Shown in pieces: positions 1 to 12,915 of a stretch of 64,000 nt of DNA. The notes below the pieces were generated by a model. It did not search any database, was not told the origin of the DNA, and saw only the letters and a list, made by a program, of their open reading frames with translations. How positions within the stretch are numbered: position 1 is the first letter of the stretch; each line of letters starts with the position of its first letter. Position numbers and translations under genes: made by a program. The stretch covers positions 310,001 through 374,000 of the forward strand of contig JANCRA010000167.1 of NCBI GenBank assembly GCA_024362935.1, read 5' to 3'. This DNA is from Setophaga petechia. Its lineage: Eukaryota; Chordata; Aves; Passeriformes; Parulidae.

Positions 1-330
1 AACGAGCAGGGCCACTACGACCCCAGCACGGGCAAGTTCCTCTGCAACGTGCCCGGCACCTACTTCTTCTCCTACCACCTCACTGTGTACCTGTCAGACG
101 TCAAGGTCAGCCTGTACAGGAAGGACAAGGCCGTCATCTTCACCTACGACCAGTTCCAGAACAACAACGTGGACCAAGCCAGCGGCTCCGTCCTGCTGCA
201 CCTCAGCTCTGGGGACGAGGTCTGGCTGCAGGTGTACGGGAATGGGGACAAGAACGGGGTCTATGCTGACAACCTCAATGATTCCACCTTCATGGGCTTC
301 CTCCTGTACCCTGACCCAGATACCTACTGA
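1..330 (+). CDS. ADIPOQ: Adiponectin, C-terminal part of the last coding exon (5' truncated by window)
   Basis: The frame is open from base 1 and ends in TGA at 328-330, giving 109 codons. The translation is the C-terminal two-thirds of a C1q/TNF-like domain. It closely follows adiponectin as I remember it, including VKVSLYRKDKA, FTYDQFQ, NNVDQASGSVLLHL, GDEVWLQVYG, and the terminal YADNLNDSTFMGFLLYP. Adiponectin is a secreted adipokine. The C1q head trimerises and, with the collagenous stalk, builds hexamers and high-molecular-weight multimers that act through AdipoR1/AdipoR2 and T-cadherin. Signal peptide, variable region, collagen repeats and the start codon lie left of the window. Any ATG inside this segment (for example at 49) is internal and is not a start. 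Other C1q/TNF-related proteins are the only alternative, and the VDQASGSVLLHL and STFMGFLLY segments favour ADIPOQ. The next gene, COPS9, is convergent. Confidence 0.93.
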   Translation, partial: NEQGHYDPSTGKFLCNVPGTYFFSYHLTVYLSDVKVSLYRKDKAVIFTYDQFQNNNVDQASGSVLLHLSSGDEVWLQVYGNGDKNGVYADNLNDSTFMGFLLYPDPDTY

Positions 331-3300
331 AGTAGGGGGTGCTGTGTGGAAAAGGAGGAGGTGGCTTAACCCTGGATGTGTCCTGGGGCACTGGCGCTAT
401 AGCTGTAATGTATTTACCAGAAAATTGCCTTTTGCCAAGGGGGGACCCTTTCTCCTGTGAAATCACTGAGATCATACCAGTACTTCCATGGAACCAAGAG
501 TTCACTCCTACCTCTGCTCTTGCTTTCCTGTGGAAACCTCAGCCCAAAGTCAAATATCACTCCTGCCATGTCATGAAAAACTCTCAACATGGCTTAATCT
601 TCCTTTAAATTTAGAAGTGAGAAGAGAAAAAATTGGTGTTATTTAAATATGACATTCTAAATTTCCATTTTTTAGCCACCTAAATCCATTTAAACCAATT
701 TTAGAAATTTTACTCAGCATTTTAAAGTTTGAGTAGAAGAAGAGTGCTCTTGTTTTCAGTGGGAACAGATGGCTCAATTTTTTGTAACTCCCATTTATTA
801 GGACCTTTGACTTCCACTCCTGGTTTGTTGTCTCCCTTTTTTCAGCCCAGATCTTTGAATATATTCAGGTTATTAATATTCACTGATTTTAATACTTTGA
901 TTTTCTTTTTATATTTATCCCCTATTGTTATATCTAATGCAGACAGCAGGCTGGTTTAGGGCAGGGATCTTCTCTTGGGATTTATCTGAGAAGCCTTGTG
1001 AGCACCAGTGAGGCCACACAACAGAAGCTGCCCATTGACTGTGTGGTTTTGGGGGTCCTGAGGTGACCACAAAGATCTTGTCCCATGTCCCCTCTACACA
1101 GCTCCCAGGTGCAGGCAGAAGTTGAGATCCATCAGCTGGTTTTGTCCTTTTCCAGGCCCCAAGTGTGCCATAAGCCATGGTTTGCCTGCCAGCTGGGCAC
1201 AGCTTTGGGTGGTGTTGAAGGCTCCCATGTGGAGTGGGCTCCTGGCATGAACACCCCCATCCCTGCCCCAGCTCTGGGCAAGGTTACCTGAATGCAGAAG
1301 AGTGTTAAGGCTGGAATTAATCCCACCAAACTGCTCCCCAAGGAGCTTGCTTGACTTTTAGCTAAAAGAGGATTTGATGGTTTCTCAGATACATTCAAAG
1401 AAGACTGCTGCTCCTGAGCTTCAGAGCCAGCTAACACAGAGCAGAGCTAATGCAGTATTACAAGCACAAAACAGCTTTAAGAGCTTCAACTGAAATTACT
1501 TGCAACATCATTTTCCACACTCCAGTGAATGACCACACTGCAAATAAAAAAAAAAAAACAATAAAAAGCTCTCTCAATGAGAATGTTTCCAGTTTTTTGT
1601 GTGTATATTGTTGGGGAGGGCTTGAATAAAGGGATATACTCCTAGCCTCACCAGACAGTCCAGGAAATCCTTTTAAATTTTTTTTTCCAGCAAGGTGGGG
1701 ACACCATAGGCTGGCAAACACAGGGCTATCCCCCTTTTGCTTTCTCAAGAAACACTCCACACTCTAAATTTCATCAAGGCTTCAGCATCTCGCCACCTTA
1801 CACTGTATTGCATTCTTTTGGAGTAAGATGAGCTCTTGTTTTCACACTATTTCCTGACCAAATACCCTGAATCCAGCCTAAATGGCCATCCAGAACCAGG
1901 GCCTCTGCTGGCCCTGAAGGCTTCAAGCACTGGATTTAGCAAGGGTGAAACTGATGCTCAATCTGGTCATGCTAAATTCAGTGAACTGGGAAAAACCCTG
2001 CTCTTATTGTGGGAATTTATTGGGAGGGAACAGGGCAAAGGTTAAAAAAGCCAGAAATCCATTAAAAAAAAAAGAGATTTAAAAATGCAGCATTTGCTGG
2101 ATCAAATGGTGTAAGAGGCTTAAAGTGAAAGGAGCAAGTCAGAGCTTTTGCACTGTTTTTCTCAAATGTTTTCAGATGGATCTTCAGAAGGCAGGGAAAA
2201 TTGAAACAGCCAGAGTACTAAGAGGCATTTGGGATAAACATTAGGAGGCTATACAAGTTTAAAGACCAGTTCCCAAGAGGGAGCCAAAACAAATTATTGC
2301 TTTCTTTGCTGCCATGCAGCAGGAGCAAACATGCTTACAGCTTTATCCAGAACACCAGCACTCAGACCTTGGGAAAAATGTTAAAGAAAGTCATTAAGGC
2401 ACTGCAGTTCCATGTACTGACTCCTCCCCTTTCTCACAGACATAAACACTGAACTGCAGCTTCACCAGATACCAGGAGAGTGCCCGTGCTGCCCGTGCAT
2501 GTCCCAGCCAGGCACCTCAAAGCCCAGCAGACAGCAGCCCAAGGCAAACACCCACCATGGAAACAGGGCTCAAAGCCCTCCCTTCAGGGACTGCGACTGT
2601 TTTAAGAACCCTTTCACCTCAAATCTCTGCAAGATTCTTGCTCAGCTCAGACCAGCACTTTCCCAGCAGGCACCAGATTCCAGTTTAAGCCACCTCCCAT
2701 CTCTCCTAGAAGGCAACAGCTCCCAATAGAGTCTCAGTCCATCCAGGAAGCAAGCACAGACACAGGGCAGGCAGAAAGCACCTCTGCCCCCCTGCAGCCC
2801 CACAGCTGCCCTTTGCCCCCTGTCCCTGCCTCCTGGGGCTGCCCAGCCCCTGCAGGGTCTGCATGAGGGTCTCAGCCAGCCCAAATGTTCTGAGAAGCTT
2901 TGGGAGCAGCAGCTGAGCATGGCCACCCATCACCCTGGGGAGTCCTGATGGACCAGCAGCTCCAAATTCCTGCATGTGTGGGATGGAGATCAGACCTGAC
3001 CTCACCAGCTCTGCCACCTCAGGGGCTCATGGCCAGGCTGAGCATGGGCAGGGAGCTGCAGGGCACCAGGCTGGCCTTGAGCTGCCTTCAAGGAAGAGCT
3101 GCAGACAGGGTTTGGGGGATAATGAGGTCCTGGGGGATGAGCTCAGGGAGTTCCTAAGGAATCCAGCCCTTTTCCATTATGGAGTTGTGGTTTTACTATC
3201 CCTCCGTGCTTCATAAACCCATGGGAGGGGAAAACCTGGCCAACACAGGCACATCTCCAAGGCCTGGGCTGGCTCCTGAGGATCACACTGCATCGAACAC

Positions 3301-4402
3301 ACAATTATCTTGTAACAAAAGAGCAACAACGACACTGGCATGCTGAGAGGGCACTGAATCACCTGCTCTCCAACAAATTTAAATGGTTTAGTTTGTGGTT
3401 TTTAATCAATCCTGACAGCAGATGCCTTGTACAAAGTTCTGTCTCACTATTTACTGCCTCTCTGGCAGGTTTAAAAGGATGCTTTTCCCTTTAGAAGCTA
3501 ATGTACTCTAAGAGGCAGAAAGTAAGAACATTCCCCAATGAAAGATTGAAGTCACTGCACTAACAATTAGGGAGAAATAACATGAAAAGCTGAAGACAGC
3601 TGGAGACAGCTGGAGAGACTGACCAGTCTCATCCAGCAGGGAAACCATCTGTGAAAGCATCCACGGCCCTTTCAAACACAATTATAGGCTGGCCCTAATT
3701 GTACTTCAACCCCATGTAATCACTTGTGCCAGTAATTAATTGGAATACAAATAGCAGATGCACTAAACCATGAAGAGCTACAAGAAGAAGATAAATTGCT
3801 TGCAAGACTTGCATTCTTGAAGTATAAACTCACTAGAGGGTTTTTATCATGGAAGCAGGCAGAGGGATTAGGATCAAGTCTGACATTTGGCTAATCAGCC
3901 ACTCTTCTTCCATTCAAGAAATGCCATCAGATTTAGAGTCTCTGAAATACTGTGCAGGAAACCAGAGTGTGCCCAGGCTGCCACATGTTTCTCTGACTGT
4001 ATTTGTGCTGGGTGTAGGTACCTGATGAAAAGATTCAAGTCTCCATGGGACTGAAAATCAGCAAACCCACCCTTAGCCCATCCTGGGATGATCAGCCCAG
4101 CTCACTGCTCTTTGAGAACACTGGAAAACTTCCTTACATGGAGGTGCAGTTCATTACCCTCCAGCCAATCCAGGGGAAAGGAAAGGTTTATTCCCAATGA
4201 AATGGAAGCATTCAATGTCAGTATCTATTTCTTCCTGCAGACATTCCCACCTTCAAGGCAATCTGTGGAATCCCTCCCATAAAAGCAGGACAGATTTATG
4301 GAGAGGCATCAGGGAGGGAGGCAGAGAGATGACACTTGAAGGCTGTGAAAAATGCATGTGTTTTATGATTGGCTTTTTGCAAATATTAAAATGAATATTA
4401 TA
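331..4402. other. ADIPOQ 3' UTR and intergenic DNA, no further gene seen
   Basis: The first ~1.2 kb probably contains the ADIPOQ 3' UTR. Beyond that the sequence is mixed, unique-looking AT-rich DNA with scattered frames of at most ~100 codons on both strands. None resembles a known protein or has convincing splice sites. No clear interspersed repeat was recognised. Confidence 0.5.
1543..1630 (+). terminator. ADIPOQ: Candidate ADIPOQ polyadenylation signals
   Basis: AATAAA hexamers occur at 1543-1548, 1560-1565 and 1625-1630, about 1.2-1.3 kb after the ADIPOQ stop. The first two flank an A-rich run, so they may be low-complexity chance hits. Nothing here proves which, if any, is used. Confidence 0.25.
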
Positions 4403-4950
4403 TGTGTGGTGTTAGGAAGTAATGCTGTATTAATTCTCTTAAGTACTGTGTTAAATTTAGTTTTAAGAATTGTTAAAATAGAAACTATGCTATATAAGAT
4501 GCTTTGTTAAACAGAAAGGTCTTGCAGCAAGATAGCAGCCACAGGACACCTAAAACTTTCAGAGAAAGGGAATTTATTGCCTTCTTATCAGAAGAAACTA
4601 ATTTCTTCCCGCCTTGAAGGCGCTGTTAGGATTAGAAGGAAGAAGTTGACACTGACCAGACAGAATCCTGTGTTTGAATGGAATTCATGCATCATGTATG
4701 CAGTGTATGAATATGCAACAGGTTATTGTTTTAAGGGTTAACCCTTTGTTAACGGGTGTCCTTTTTTGGGCTCGTGATGCCCAGAAAAAGGTACCCGGAC
4801 GTCCGTAACTCTTTGCTTTTATTGTCTCATATTGTCCTCATTTAAATTGTCCAAATTGTTATGACTCTAATCGTATTACTCTTTTTATAACCATTTTATT
4901 ACTATTCCAATTTTAACAATTTCAAAAGCAAGTGAGTGGCGTTTTTCACA
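4403..4950 (+). mobile_element. Solo LTR of an endogenous retrovirus
   Basis: The segment begins TGTGTGGTGTTAGG and ends in TTTTTCACA, so it has TG...CA termini. It is AT-rich and unlike its flanks. I associate its central block (a GGGTTAACCC stretch near 4737 and GGTACCCGGACGTCCG near 4790) with avian ERV LTRs from memory. No clean target-site duplication was found, so the ends may be off by tens of bases or one end may be truncated. Confidence 0.45.
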
Positions 4951-7887
4951 AAGACAATCTCTAATTTCCTTCTGGAGTCAAGCAGGGAAGGACAGGAGGG
5001 TATGAACCAACCCACCCAGCCCCCTCTGAAAACCTGGGCATGTGTGAAAGTGGAGCTCTGCCTGCAGAGTCAGGACAGCACAGCTTCTCTGCTCCTTGAC
5101 AGGGATTTCCAGAGAAGCCATTCCAGTTCTGTTCCATGTTTTGGCAGGTGTTGAAGGCCAAGGTGGATCTGCCATCCTGGAAGGTGATTGCACAGCACAG
5201 CCCCTGTACCCCAGCCATCCAGAGGCAGCTCCAGAGCAGCAGGAGGGCACAGCAGGGCCCTGCTCAGAGCTGCACTGGGAGCTGAGCACACCCTGCATAG
5301 GAAGCTGTGCTCTGTGACAGGACAGAGCCACTGTCCCATGACAGGAGTCCCCTCTCAAGAGTCCTCACCAAAGCATCCCCAGCTGGGACTCCCTTGGTGG
5401 GGCATCTCCTGTCAGCACCAGGGATGCTTTGTCACAGTCCCTTGCCCTGTCACCCACCCCATACACAGCATTCTCAGCTGTGCATCTAATTATTCACAAT
5501 ATTCCAGGAGACTTTACGTTTAAATGAGTTCATACAAGGATTACCTAAACCTTTTTTCATAAATAAGCAAGCAGCATTCAAAAAATAGTAGTATTTGTGA
5601 ATTTTAAAAGCTTTAAAAGACACTTCTCCTGTCTCCCTCTGCTCTGAACTCCTTATAGAAGCTTGAATAAAAGATTTGTAACATGGGTCAGTGAGTCAGG
5701 ATTCTTACCCTGCTGCTTGGCAAAGGCCAACTGAAACAAATATAAAAGGCAAACTCAAAAGATAAATAAACTTGAAAGTAAAAACATGAAAGCAAATCTT
5801 TGTGCTCAAAGCCACTCCTGCTGCCAAGGACTGACTTGCATTGTGCTTTTCCAAAATATCCCTGATGTGACACTGCCATTCCAGCCTCATCACCAACAGG
5901 GACTTCAGGGAACAGGGCAGCACTGTCATCTGCCCAGCATGTCCTCATGTGCTCAACAACTGCACGTTGAGAGCAGGAAGATGCCTGCCAGCTTCTCAAC
6001 ACCCCAGGGAAGCAGGAAGAAGTCCACTTATTCATCTAAATGAATTCCTTCTTTATCAAGAAAAACACCTTCCACTTCAATTACTGAAATAAAATATTAA
6101 AACTTTTTATTCCCTGGAAGTTAACTCAGCAAAAAGCCACCAAGGAAATCCACTATTGCCACACTAGGTCTGAGCTTGCCTGTTCCTGCTCATAGGAAGG
6201 GCAGTGGAACCCTGGATACTGGGTGAGCTGGAAACCAGCTCAGAAGCAGCACTGTAGAAATATTATGCACAGATGACAGCCAGTTTCCTTTAGCATAGCA
6301 ACTTTCTCTCCCTCACAATGAGTGGATTCTTTTCAGCTCAAAATAGATTGTACATTTTATTTCCAAAGAATGTACTGGGACAGTTTGCAGCTCCCTGAAG
6401 ACAGAGCTGGGGCCTGTTGAGAGTATGGAAGGGAACAGGCTGACATTTAAGTGTTTTGAAGGAATTGCTTTTCATCTGGCTACACCCTCCCAAGGCATTT
6501 CAGCACTTAGGGCCCCATCCTGCCAAGTCTCAGCTTTATGGATTGCCACTGTCCCACTGCAATCACTGGGACAATTCACAAAAGTATCCAGACTAGAGCC
6601 TTTACTTGGACCTTGAAATACTCAGCAGTATCCAGCAGCTTGGAAATGAATTCACATCAGTCTGAATGTGTGCATATTGCTGCTCAAACAGCCTTGTTCC
6701 CTAAGAAACACTTCCTATGAGAGGTGCCAATCTCCACAAAAGGGACAGGAATCAAAGCTCAATAAATTAATTGGCCAAGACAGTCAAATGCTGTTGACAT
6801 CAATTTTTATTAGAGATTTTGACATCTTGTGATTATTTCCTGACAAAAGGCTGATTGCCCCAGACTAATGGGACCAAAAGCCCTGACAAATGTGAACACA
6901 CAGCAATGTGAAGCTGAAGGGCATTTTGTTCTCCATCTACCACTGTTCCAGCAGGGACCCAAACCAACCACAGCTCCTGCTGGAAGTTTAACACACTGAC
7001 AGCCCTCTTTGGAGAGATGATGTGATCACACCCTCAGTCTCACTGTGCAGGAGGGATCTGCATACTGCAGACAGCTCCAAGGTGCATGTTTGCTAATATC
7101 TCAACTCTGTTCCTTTCATTTCAGCCCAGCCCTGGAGACCCACACAGGTACCAGACTGAAGGACTGGGAATAACCAGAACCCCCAGGAGCTACAGCCAGA
7201 GCAGCACCACCTGCACACCCAGGCAGTTGATGGGATTCCAGAGTTTTCCACAGCTTGAGGACTTTGATGAACTCAGACACTTTGAAACACTGCACAGATG
7301 AAGTTCCCTCAGACAGACACACACACCACACCTCCCAGGTGCCAGCAGTACTATTAATGCTGCTTTTACACATGAAACCCTGAGTTTCTGGAAATCTTCA
7401 CAAAAAGGTGTTAGCTTTACCTACCTTGAGTGGATAGTTACATCCTAGCAGGACCCAGTTCCACAGAGAGAATTCCATGTTTTGATCAGGTGAGATGTTA
7501 CACAAGCAGAGCCACTCACCACTGGCACCTTCAAACCAATGTTCACTGAGGTTCAGACATTTTTCAAGGAGAAAACGCCATCCCTACTGAAGAGCAGCTG
7601 TCCAAGGTGGGTTTGTATCACAGAATATACTCCTGCTGCTGTGATTAAATTAAAGCTCAATTTTTTAAAACTTAAGGAAGCAAATGAAAAAACAAAGAAG
7701 TATCTACAAAATATTGACAAGGATGTATTCCAAAACCAACCATATTGAGGAATCAGCAAAGTAGATAAAAGAGCAGAGGAGGAGAGTTGCTTCTTGAGTT
7801 TTATTTCATCTTTTGCACCTGCCCAAAATGCTCCATTTCCTGGTAGTAACTCATTTCTCAAAACACAGTTTGGAGAAAGCACAGCAC
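4951..7887. other. Intergenic DNA, nothing recognised
   Basis: Open frames reach 126 codons on the minus strand near 4978-5358, but they overlap frames on the other strand. None shows a known motif, a repeat signature or exon-like splice borders. Confidence 0.45.
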
Positions 7888-8253
7888 TGTCACCACATTT
7901 CACAGAAAAAAGCAAGGCACAATTCTTCCCAAGAATATTTCTGGGTTTCACATTCTCTGAACATCAGAGAAAGGAAAAAAAATTCTTATCATTTGCTGTG
8001 CCTGTGTTTGTGCCAAAGCAGAATGCAATATGGAGATTGTTTACCCACAGTGATGGGGTTTTGTTCCCTTGGCCTGTCAGGGCCAGGTCTGTGTGTGGAC
8101 TGTCAGCTCATGGTCATGAGATTCTGTGTGTCCAGGGTTGAGTGCTTGGCAGCTTCAGTTTTAGATGTACAGAATGATATAGTATAATAAACTAATTAGC
8201 CTTCTGATATCAATGGAGTCAGATGCATCATTCCTCCTCCGTCAGGGCCCTCA
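7888..8253 (+). mobile_element. LTR family A, copy 1 (solo LTR)
   Basis: TGTCAC starts the element and it ends in CTCA. It is flanked by CAGCAC (7882-7887) and CAGCAT (8254-8259), a 6-bp target-site duplication with one mismatch. It carries the family landmarks: a TTCACATTCTCTGA block, a TTTGCTGTGCCTGTG block, TTGGCCTGTCAGGGCCAGG, an AATAAACTAATTAG block with a polyadenylation-like hexamer, and GGAGTCAGATGCATCATTCC near the 3' end. Confidence 0.7.
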
Positions 8254-8388
8254 CAGCATTGCTGCACTCTTGCAGGCACAGTGCCTCAGACAAAGCACAA
8301 TTTCCCAAGGTCCATCAAGGTGTTTAAAAAAGAAGAAAAAAAACCCCAATCAAAAATCCCAGGTCTGCTTCCCTGTCTACCTATGATG

Positions 8389-8459
8389 AACAATATGGAG
8401 ATTCTTTACCCACAGTGATGGTATTGTGGTTCCTTGGCCTGTCAGGGCCAGGTGTGTAG
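8389..8459 (+). mobile_element. LTR family A, short internal fragment (copy 2)
   Basis: About 70 bp match the central part of family A: AATATGGAGATT, TTTACCCACAGTGATGG, and CTTGGCCTGTCAGGGCCAGG. The same stretch recurs at 8551-8620 inside the next copy, so this is an extra partial duplicate and not a complete LTR. Confidence 0.6.
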
Positions 8460-8465
8460 CCCCAT

Positions 8466-9203
8466 ATTTTTCTTCACAGAGAAAAGCAAGGCACAATTCT
8501 TCCTAAGAATATTCTTATCTCATTTGCTGTACCTGTGTTTGTGCCACAGCAGAATGCAATATGGAGATTGTTTACCCACAGTGATGGGGTTTTGTTCTCT
8601 TGGCCTGTCAGGGCCAGGTCTGTGTGTGTGTGTCAGGACTGTTGGGTGACAGTCATGAGATTCTGGGCAGTCCTGTGCAGTTGAGTGCTTGGCAGATTCA
8701 GTTTAGATGTAATATAGTGTAATATTAAAGTAATTAATGAGCCTTCTGACAGCAGTTGTGACAGTGGTCACAGAGGTTTTTTAGAGGATGGAAGAGTCAG
8801 GATCTTGATTCTATTATCAGAAGGTTTGATTTATTATATTATGATATATATATAACATTATAACTATACTACATAGAAATAGAAAAGGAAAGGAGCTTCT
8901 TCAGAAGCTGGCTAAGCTAAGAATGGCATACAAAGAATAACAAAGATCTGTCTCTTGGCAGATAGCAAGAGCAGCCCTGCTGTGAGTGGTCAGTAGATCC
9001 AAACATCCACAGGGGACCAATCACAGATCCACTTGTTGCCTTCCACAGCAGCAGATAACCATTGTTTACATTTGTTACTGAGCTTCTCAGTTCCAGCAGG
9101 AAAAATCCCAAAAAAGGATTTTTCACACAAGATGTCAGCGACAATCAGTGGAGTCAGATGCATCATTCTCTCCCCTCGTCAGGGCTGCCTGCAAATTCCA
9201 TAC
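8466..9203 (+). mobile_element. LTR family A, copy 3, split by a nested insertion
   Basis: The left part (8466-8756) runs from CTTCACAGAGAAAAGCAAGG through the TTGGCCTGTCAGGGCCAGG block to GAGCCTTCTGAC. The right part (9150-9203) resumes with GGAGTCAGATGCATCATTC and ends near CCATACAGCA. Copy 1 shows these two halves joined, which proves that the sequence between them is a later insertion. Confidence 0.65.
8757..9143 (-). mobile_element. LTR family A, copy 4, nested inside copy 3 in the opposite orientation
   Basis: Reading left to right the element starts TGTGACAGTGG and ends GTCAGCGACA. Flanks are AGCAGT (8751-8756) and ATCAGT (9144-9149), a 6-bp duplication with one mismatch. It contains the reverse-oriented family landmarks TTTGATTTATTATATTATGA, GACCAATCACAGATCCAC, and AAATCCCAAAAAAGGATTTTTC. 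Confidence 0.7.
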
Positions 9204-10331
9204 AGCACCAGGGCCCCAGACAGCCCAAGCCCCTTTGCCACCACTCAAATTGTTTTAGGTGTCTCAGTGAGGAAAACTGGAAAGCCCAGGCTGTCAGCAG
9301 AGGCAGCACTAAAAGGGAAAGGCCAGTGCCTGAGCAAGGCTGTTCCTCCAGGGACACAGCACAAGTCAGGCACCAAGCAGAGATGTCAGAGTGCTGATTT
9401 ACAGCACACTGCAGGATGAAACACAGGCTCTGCAGAAATCCACAGCAGCACAACCAAGAGACACCTAAATCCTACTGGGTTTATTGTGCTTCCTTTTTTA
9501 AACTCACTGGCTGGAAGAGTTACTGTTAGAAAAAGGAAAACTAAAGAAATAAAAATGTGACAGAGGTATGAAAGCGTTTCACTGCAGGCAACATTTAAGT
9601 AGTGTGAAGTGTTTAAAGAAAGATCAGTCAGTATTTAGTCTGTGATCAATTTACAGAATACAGATTGCATTTGAAATTGGACAGGATTACACTCTTGACT
9701 CTGAAAAAGCATACTAAAAACTCACCTGTTCCTTTCATTCTGGGATTGAGTTCGGTCACTGAAGGGTAAGAATGAAACATTTTTATGTTCTGAAAAGCTT
9801 ATGTCAAAATCTGAACAGTATTTCAACAGCCTGGCTCATATACACTGTACCTCTAAGCACAAATAAGTGCATTAGCTTCTGCAGGAAAAGAAAATTTTAC
9901 TGTTCTTTTTCTATCAAGTACAATTTCAAGAATGAAATTATATTTTTAAATCCAAGCATTCTCCTAATCAGGGGTCAGAACATTTCTTTGCTTAACATAT
10001 CAAGGTGAAGTTACTTTTTCCTTTTTTCTGTGTTCCTTAAATTAAAAGTGAAGTACTGATGGTAGCTCTCTGTCTTGAAACAAAAAACAACCCACACTCT
10101 TCTCAGTGTGAATTGGACTATTCAGAACAAGGAACCATCTGATCCTGAGACAATCCTTTACTGTGGGATGAACAAAAATTTCCTGGGCAGCATGTGCCCT
10201 ACTGCATACCTTTTATGTAATATCCAAAAGCAACAATGAATTATTTAATGCCAAAGTAATCACTCTAAGGGAGCTCAGAAGACAGCAATTTCTACTTTTA
10301 TAAGTCAGAGAGATGTGTGTTTCTTCAGTAT
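9204..10331. other. Intergenic DNA between LTR cluster and COPS9 3' end, nothing recognised
   Basis: AT-rich sequence with no frame over 80 codons, no recognisable repeat and no exon-like segment. Confidence 0.45.
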
Positions 10332-10337
10332 TTTATT
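10332..10337 (-). terminator. COPS9: Candidate COPS9 polyadenylation signal
   Basis: TTTATT on the plus strand reads AATAAA on the minus strand, about 240 bp downstream of the COPS9 stop. It is the first such hexamer I see at a plausible distance. Usage is inferred only. Confidence 0.35.
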
Positions 10338-10578
10338 CAAGAAGCACATCAGCAAATGAAATTTCCAGGAAAATCTACACACAGCTTCCTAGAAATAACA
10401 GCGCACACTTCCCTCCTCAGTTATCTTTAACCATCTGGTTTTCATATTCCCCAAGCAGCTTATCCAGGTTTTCTTCCCCCCTCTGTGATTTTCCTGTTTT
10501 GATTAATTTAATAAATAAAGGACTGCAGGGGTGATCTTAGAGAAAACTCCACATCTCAGCTCTGCTGCACACCCAAGT

Positions 10579-10616
10579 TCACTGGATGTCATCGTCATCA
10601 AAGAGATCTTCAAAAT
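10579..10616 (-). CDS. COPS9: COPS9 (CSN acidic protein), coding exon 3 of 3
   Basis: The exon follows a CTAG acceptor (AG at 10618-10617). It completes an Asp codon begun by the last G of exon 2, then encodes FEDLFDDDDIQ and TGA at 10581-10579. This acidic, Phe-containing tail is the hallmark of COPS9/CSNAP, the ninth small subunit of the COP9 signalosome. The tail is the part known to contact CSN3, CSN5 and CSN6. The exon has only 38 coding bases, so it is far too short to be detected as an open frame. Confidence 0.93.
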
Positions 10617-12138
<1,522 letters not shown>

Positions 12139-12186
12139 TCACTTCCGCCGCCGCAGCGGCGCCGTGCGCAATGGCCGCCCCCGCGC

Positions 12187-12210
12187 GGGGGGGGGGGGGG
12201 GGGGGGGGGG
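12187..12210 (+). repeat. Homopolymer run of 24 G
   Basis: Twenty-four consecutive G on the plus strand (C on the COPS9 sense strand). The exact length in the genome may be uncertain because such runs are error-prone in sequencing. A second run of 16 C lies at 12461-12476 within the adjacent minisatellite. Confidence 0.9.
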
Positions 12211-12221
12211 CCGCGCCGTCT

Positions 12222-12655
12222 CCATGGCGACCAGCAACGGAGGCCGCCATCTTGCTCACCCCGCCCCCGTCTCCACAGCGACCAGCAACGGAGGCCGCCA
12301 TCTTGCTCCCCCACGCCCTGTGGCCATGGCGACCAGCAATGGAGGCCGCAATCTTGCTCCCCCACACACTGTGGCCATGGCGACCAGCAATGGAGGCCGC
12401 CATCTTGCTCCCTCACACCCCATCATCATGGTGACCAGCAATGGAGGCCGCCATCTTACTCCCCCCCCCCCCCCCCGCCATGCCCTGTCACCATGGCGAC
12501 CAGCAATGGAGGCCGCAATCTTGCTCCCCCACACACTGTGGCCATGGTGACCAGCAATGGAGGCCGCCATCTTGCTCCCTCATGCCCCATCGCCATGGTG
12601 ACCAGCAATGGAGGCTGCCATCTTTCTCCCCACGCCCTGTCGCCATGGCGATGGC
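12222..12655 (+). repeat. Minisatellite, 8 units of ~51-58 bp, each with a YY1-like motif
   Basis: Each unit has the order CCATGG, CGACCAGCAA, YGGAGGCCGCCATCTTGCTC, then a C-rich tail. The 12-mer GCCGCCATCTTG (minus strand CAAGATGGCGGC, the YY1 consensus) is intact at 12243, 12294, 12396 and 12563. It is altered by one base in three units (12344, 12447, 12512) and by two in the last. The array starts ~100 bp upstream of the COPS9 start codon. Frames through it on either strand are periodicity artefacts. Confidence 0.9.
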
Positions 12656-12866
12656 AGGCCCTGTGCCCCTTCAGGCCTCAGTGAAGCATCAGCTTGCAAA
12701 TGAGGTGGGTGTAACTAATACTGGCAGCCCCTCCAGCCCCCAAACTGGGTGCACTGGTTGAATAACTCCTATACACATGTACTCCTCTACACAGAGAGCA
12801 GTATCACGAGATGAAGCTGAGAGCATCACCTGTTAAAAAAACTCCCAAAGCAGCAGAATGAGCAAG

Positions 12867-12872
12867 TTTAAT
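12867..12872 (-). terminator. OTOS: Possible OTOS polyadenylation signal
   Basis: TTTAAT on the plus strand reads ATTAAA on the minus strand, ~300 bp downstream of the OTOS stop. ATTAAA is the commonest variant signal. Usage is not demonstrated. Confidence 0.25.
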
Positions 12873-12915
12873 TGTGTCACACAGAAGCATAAATTGTAAA
12901 AAAGGGATTAATTTA

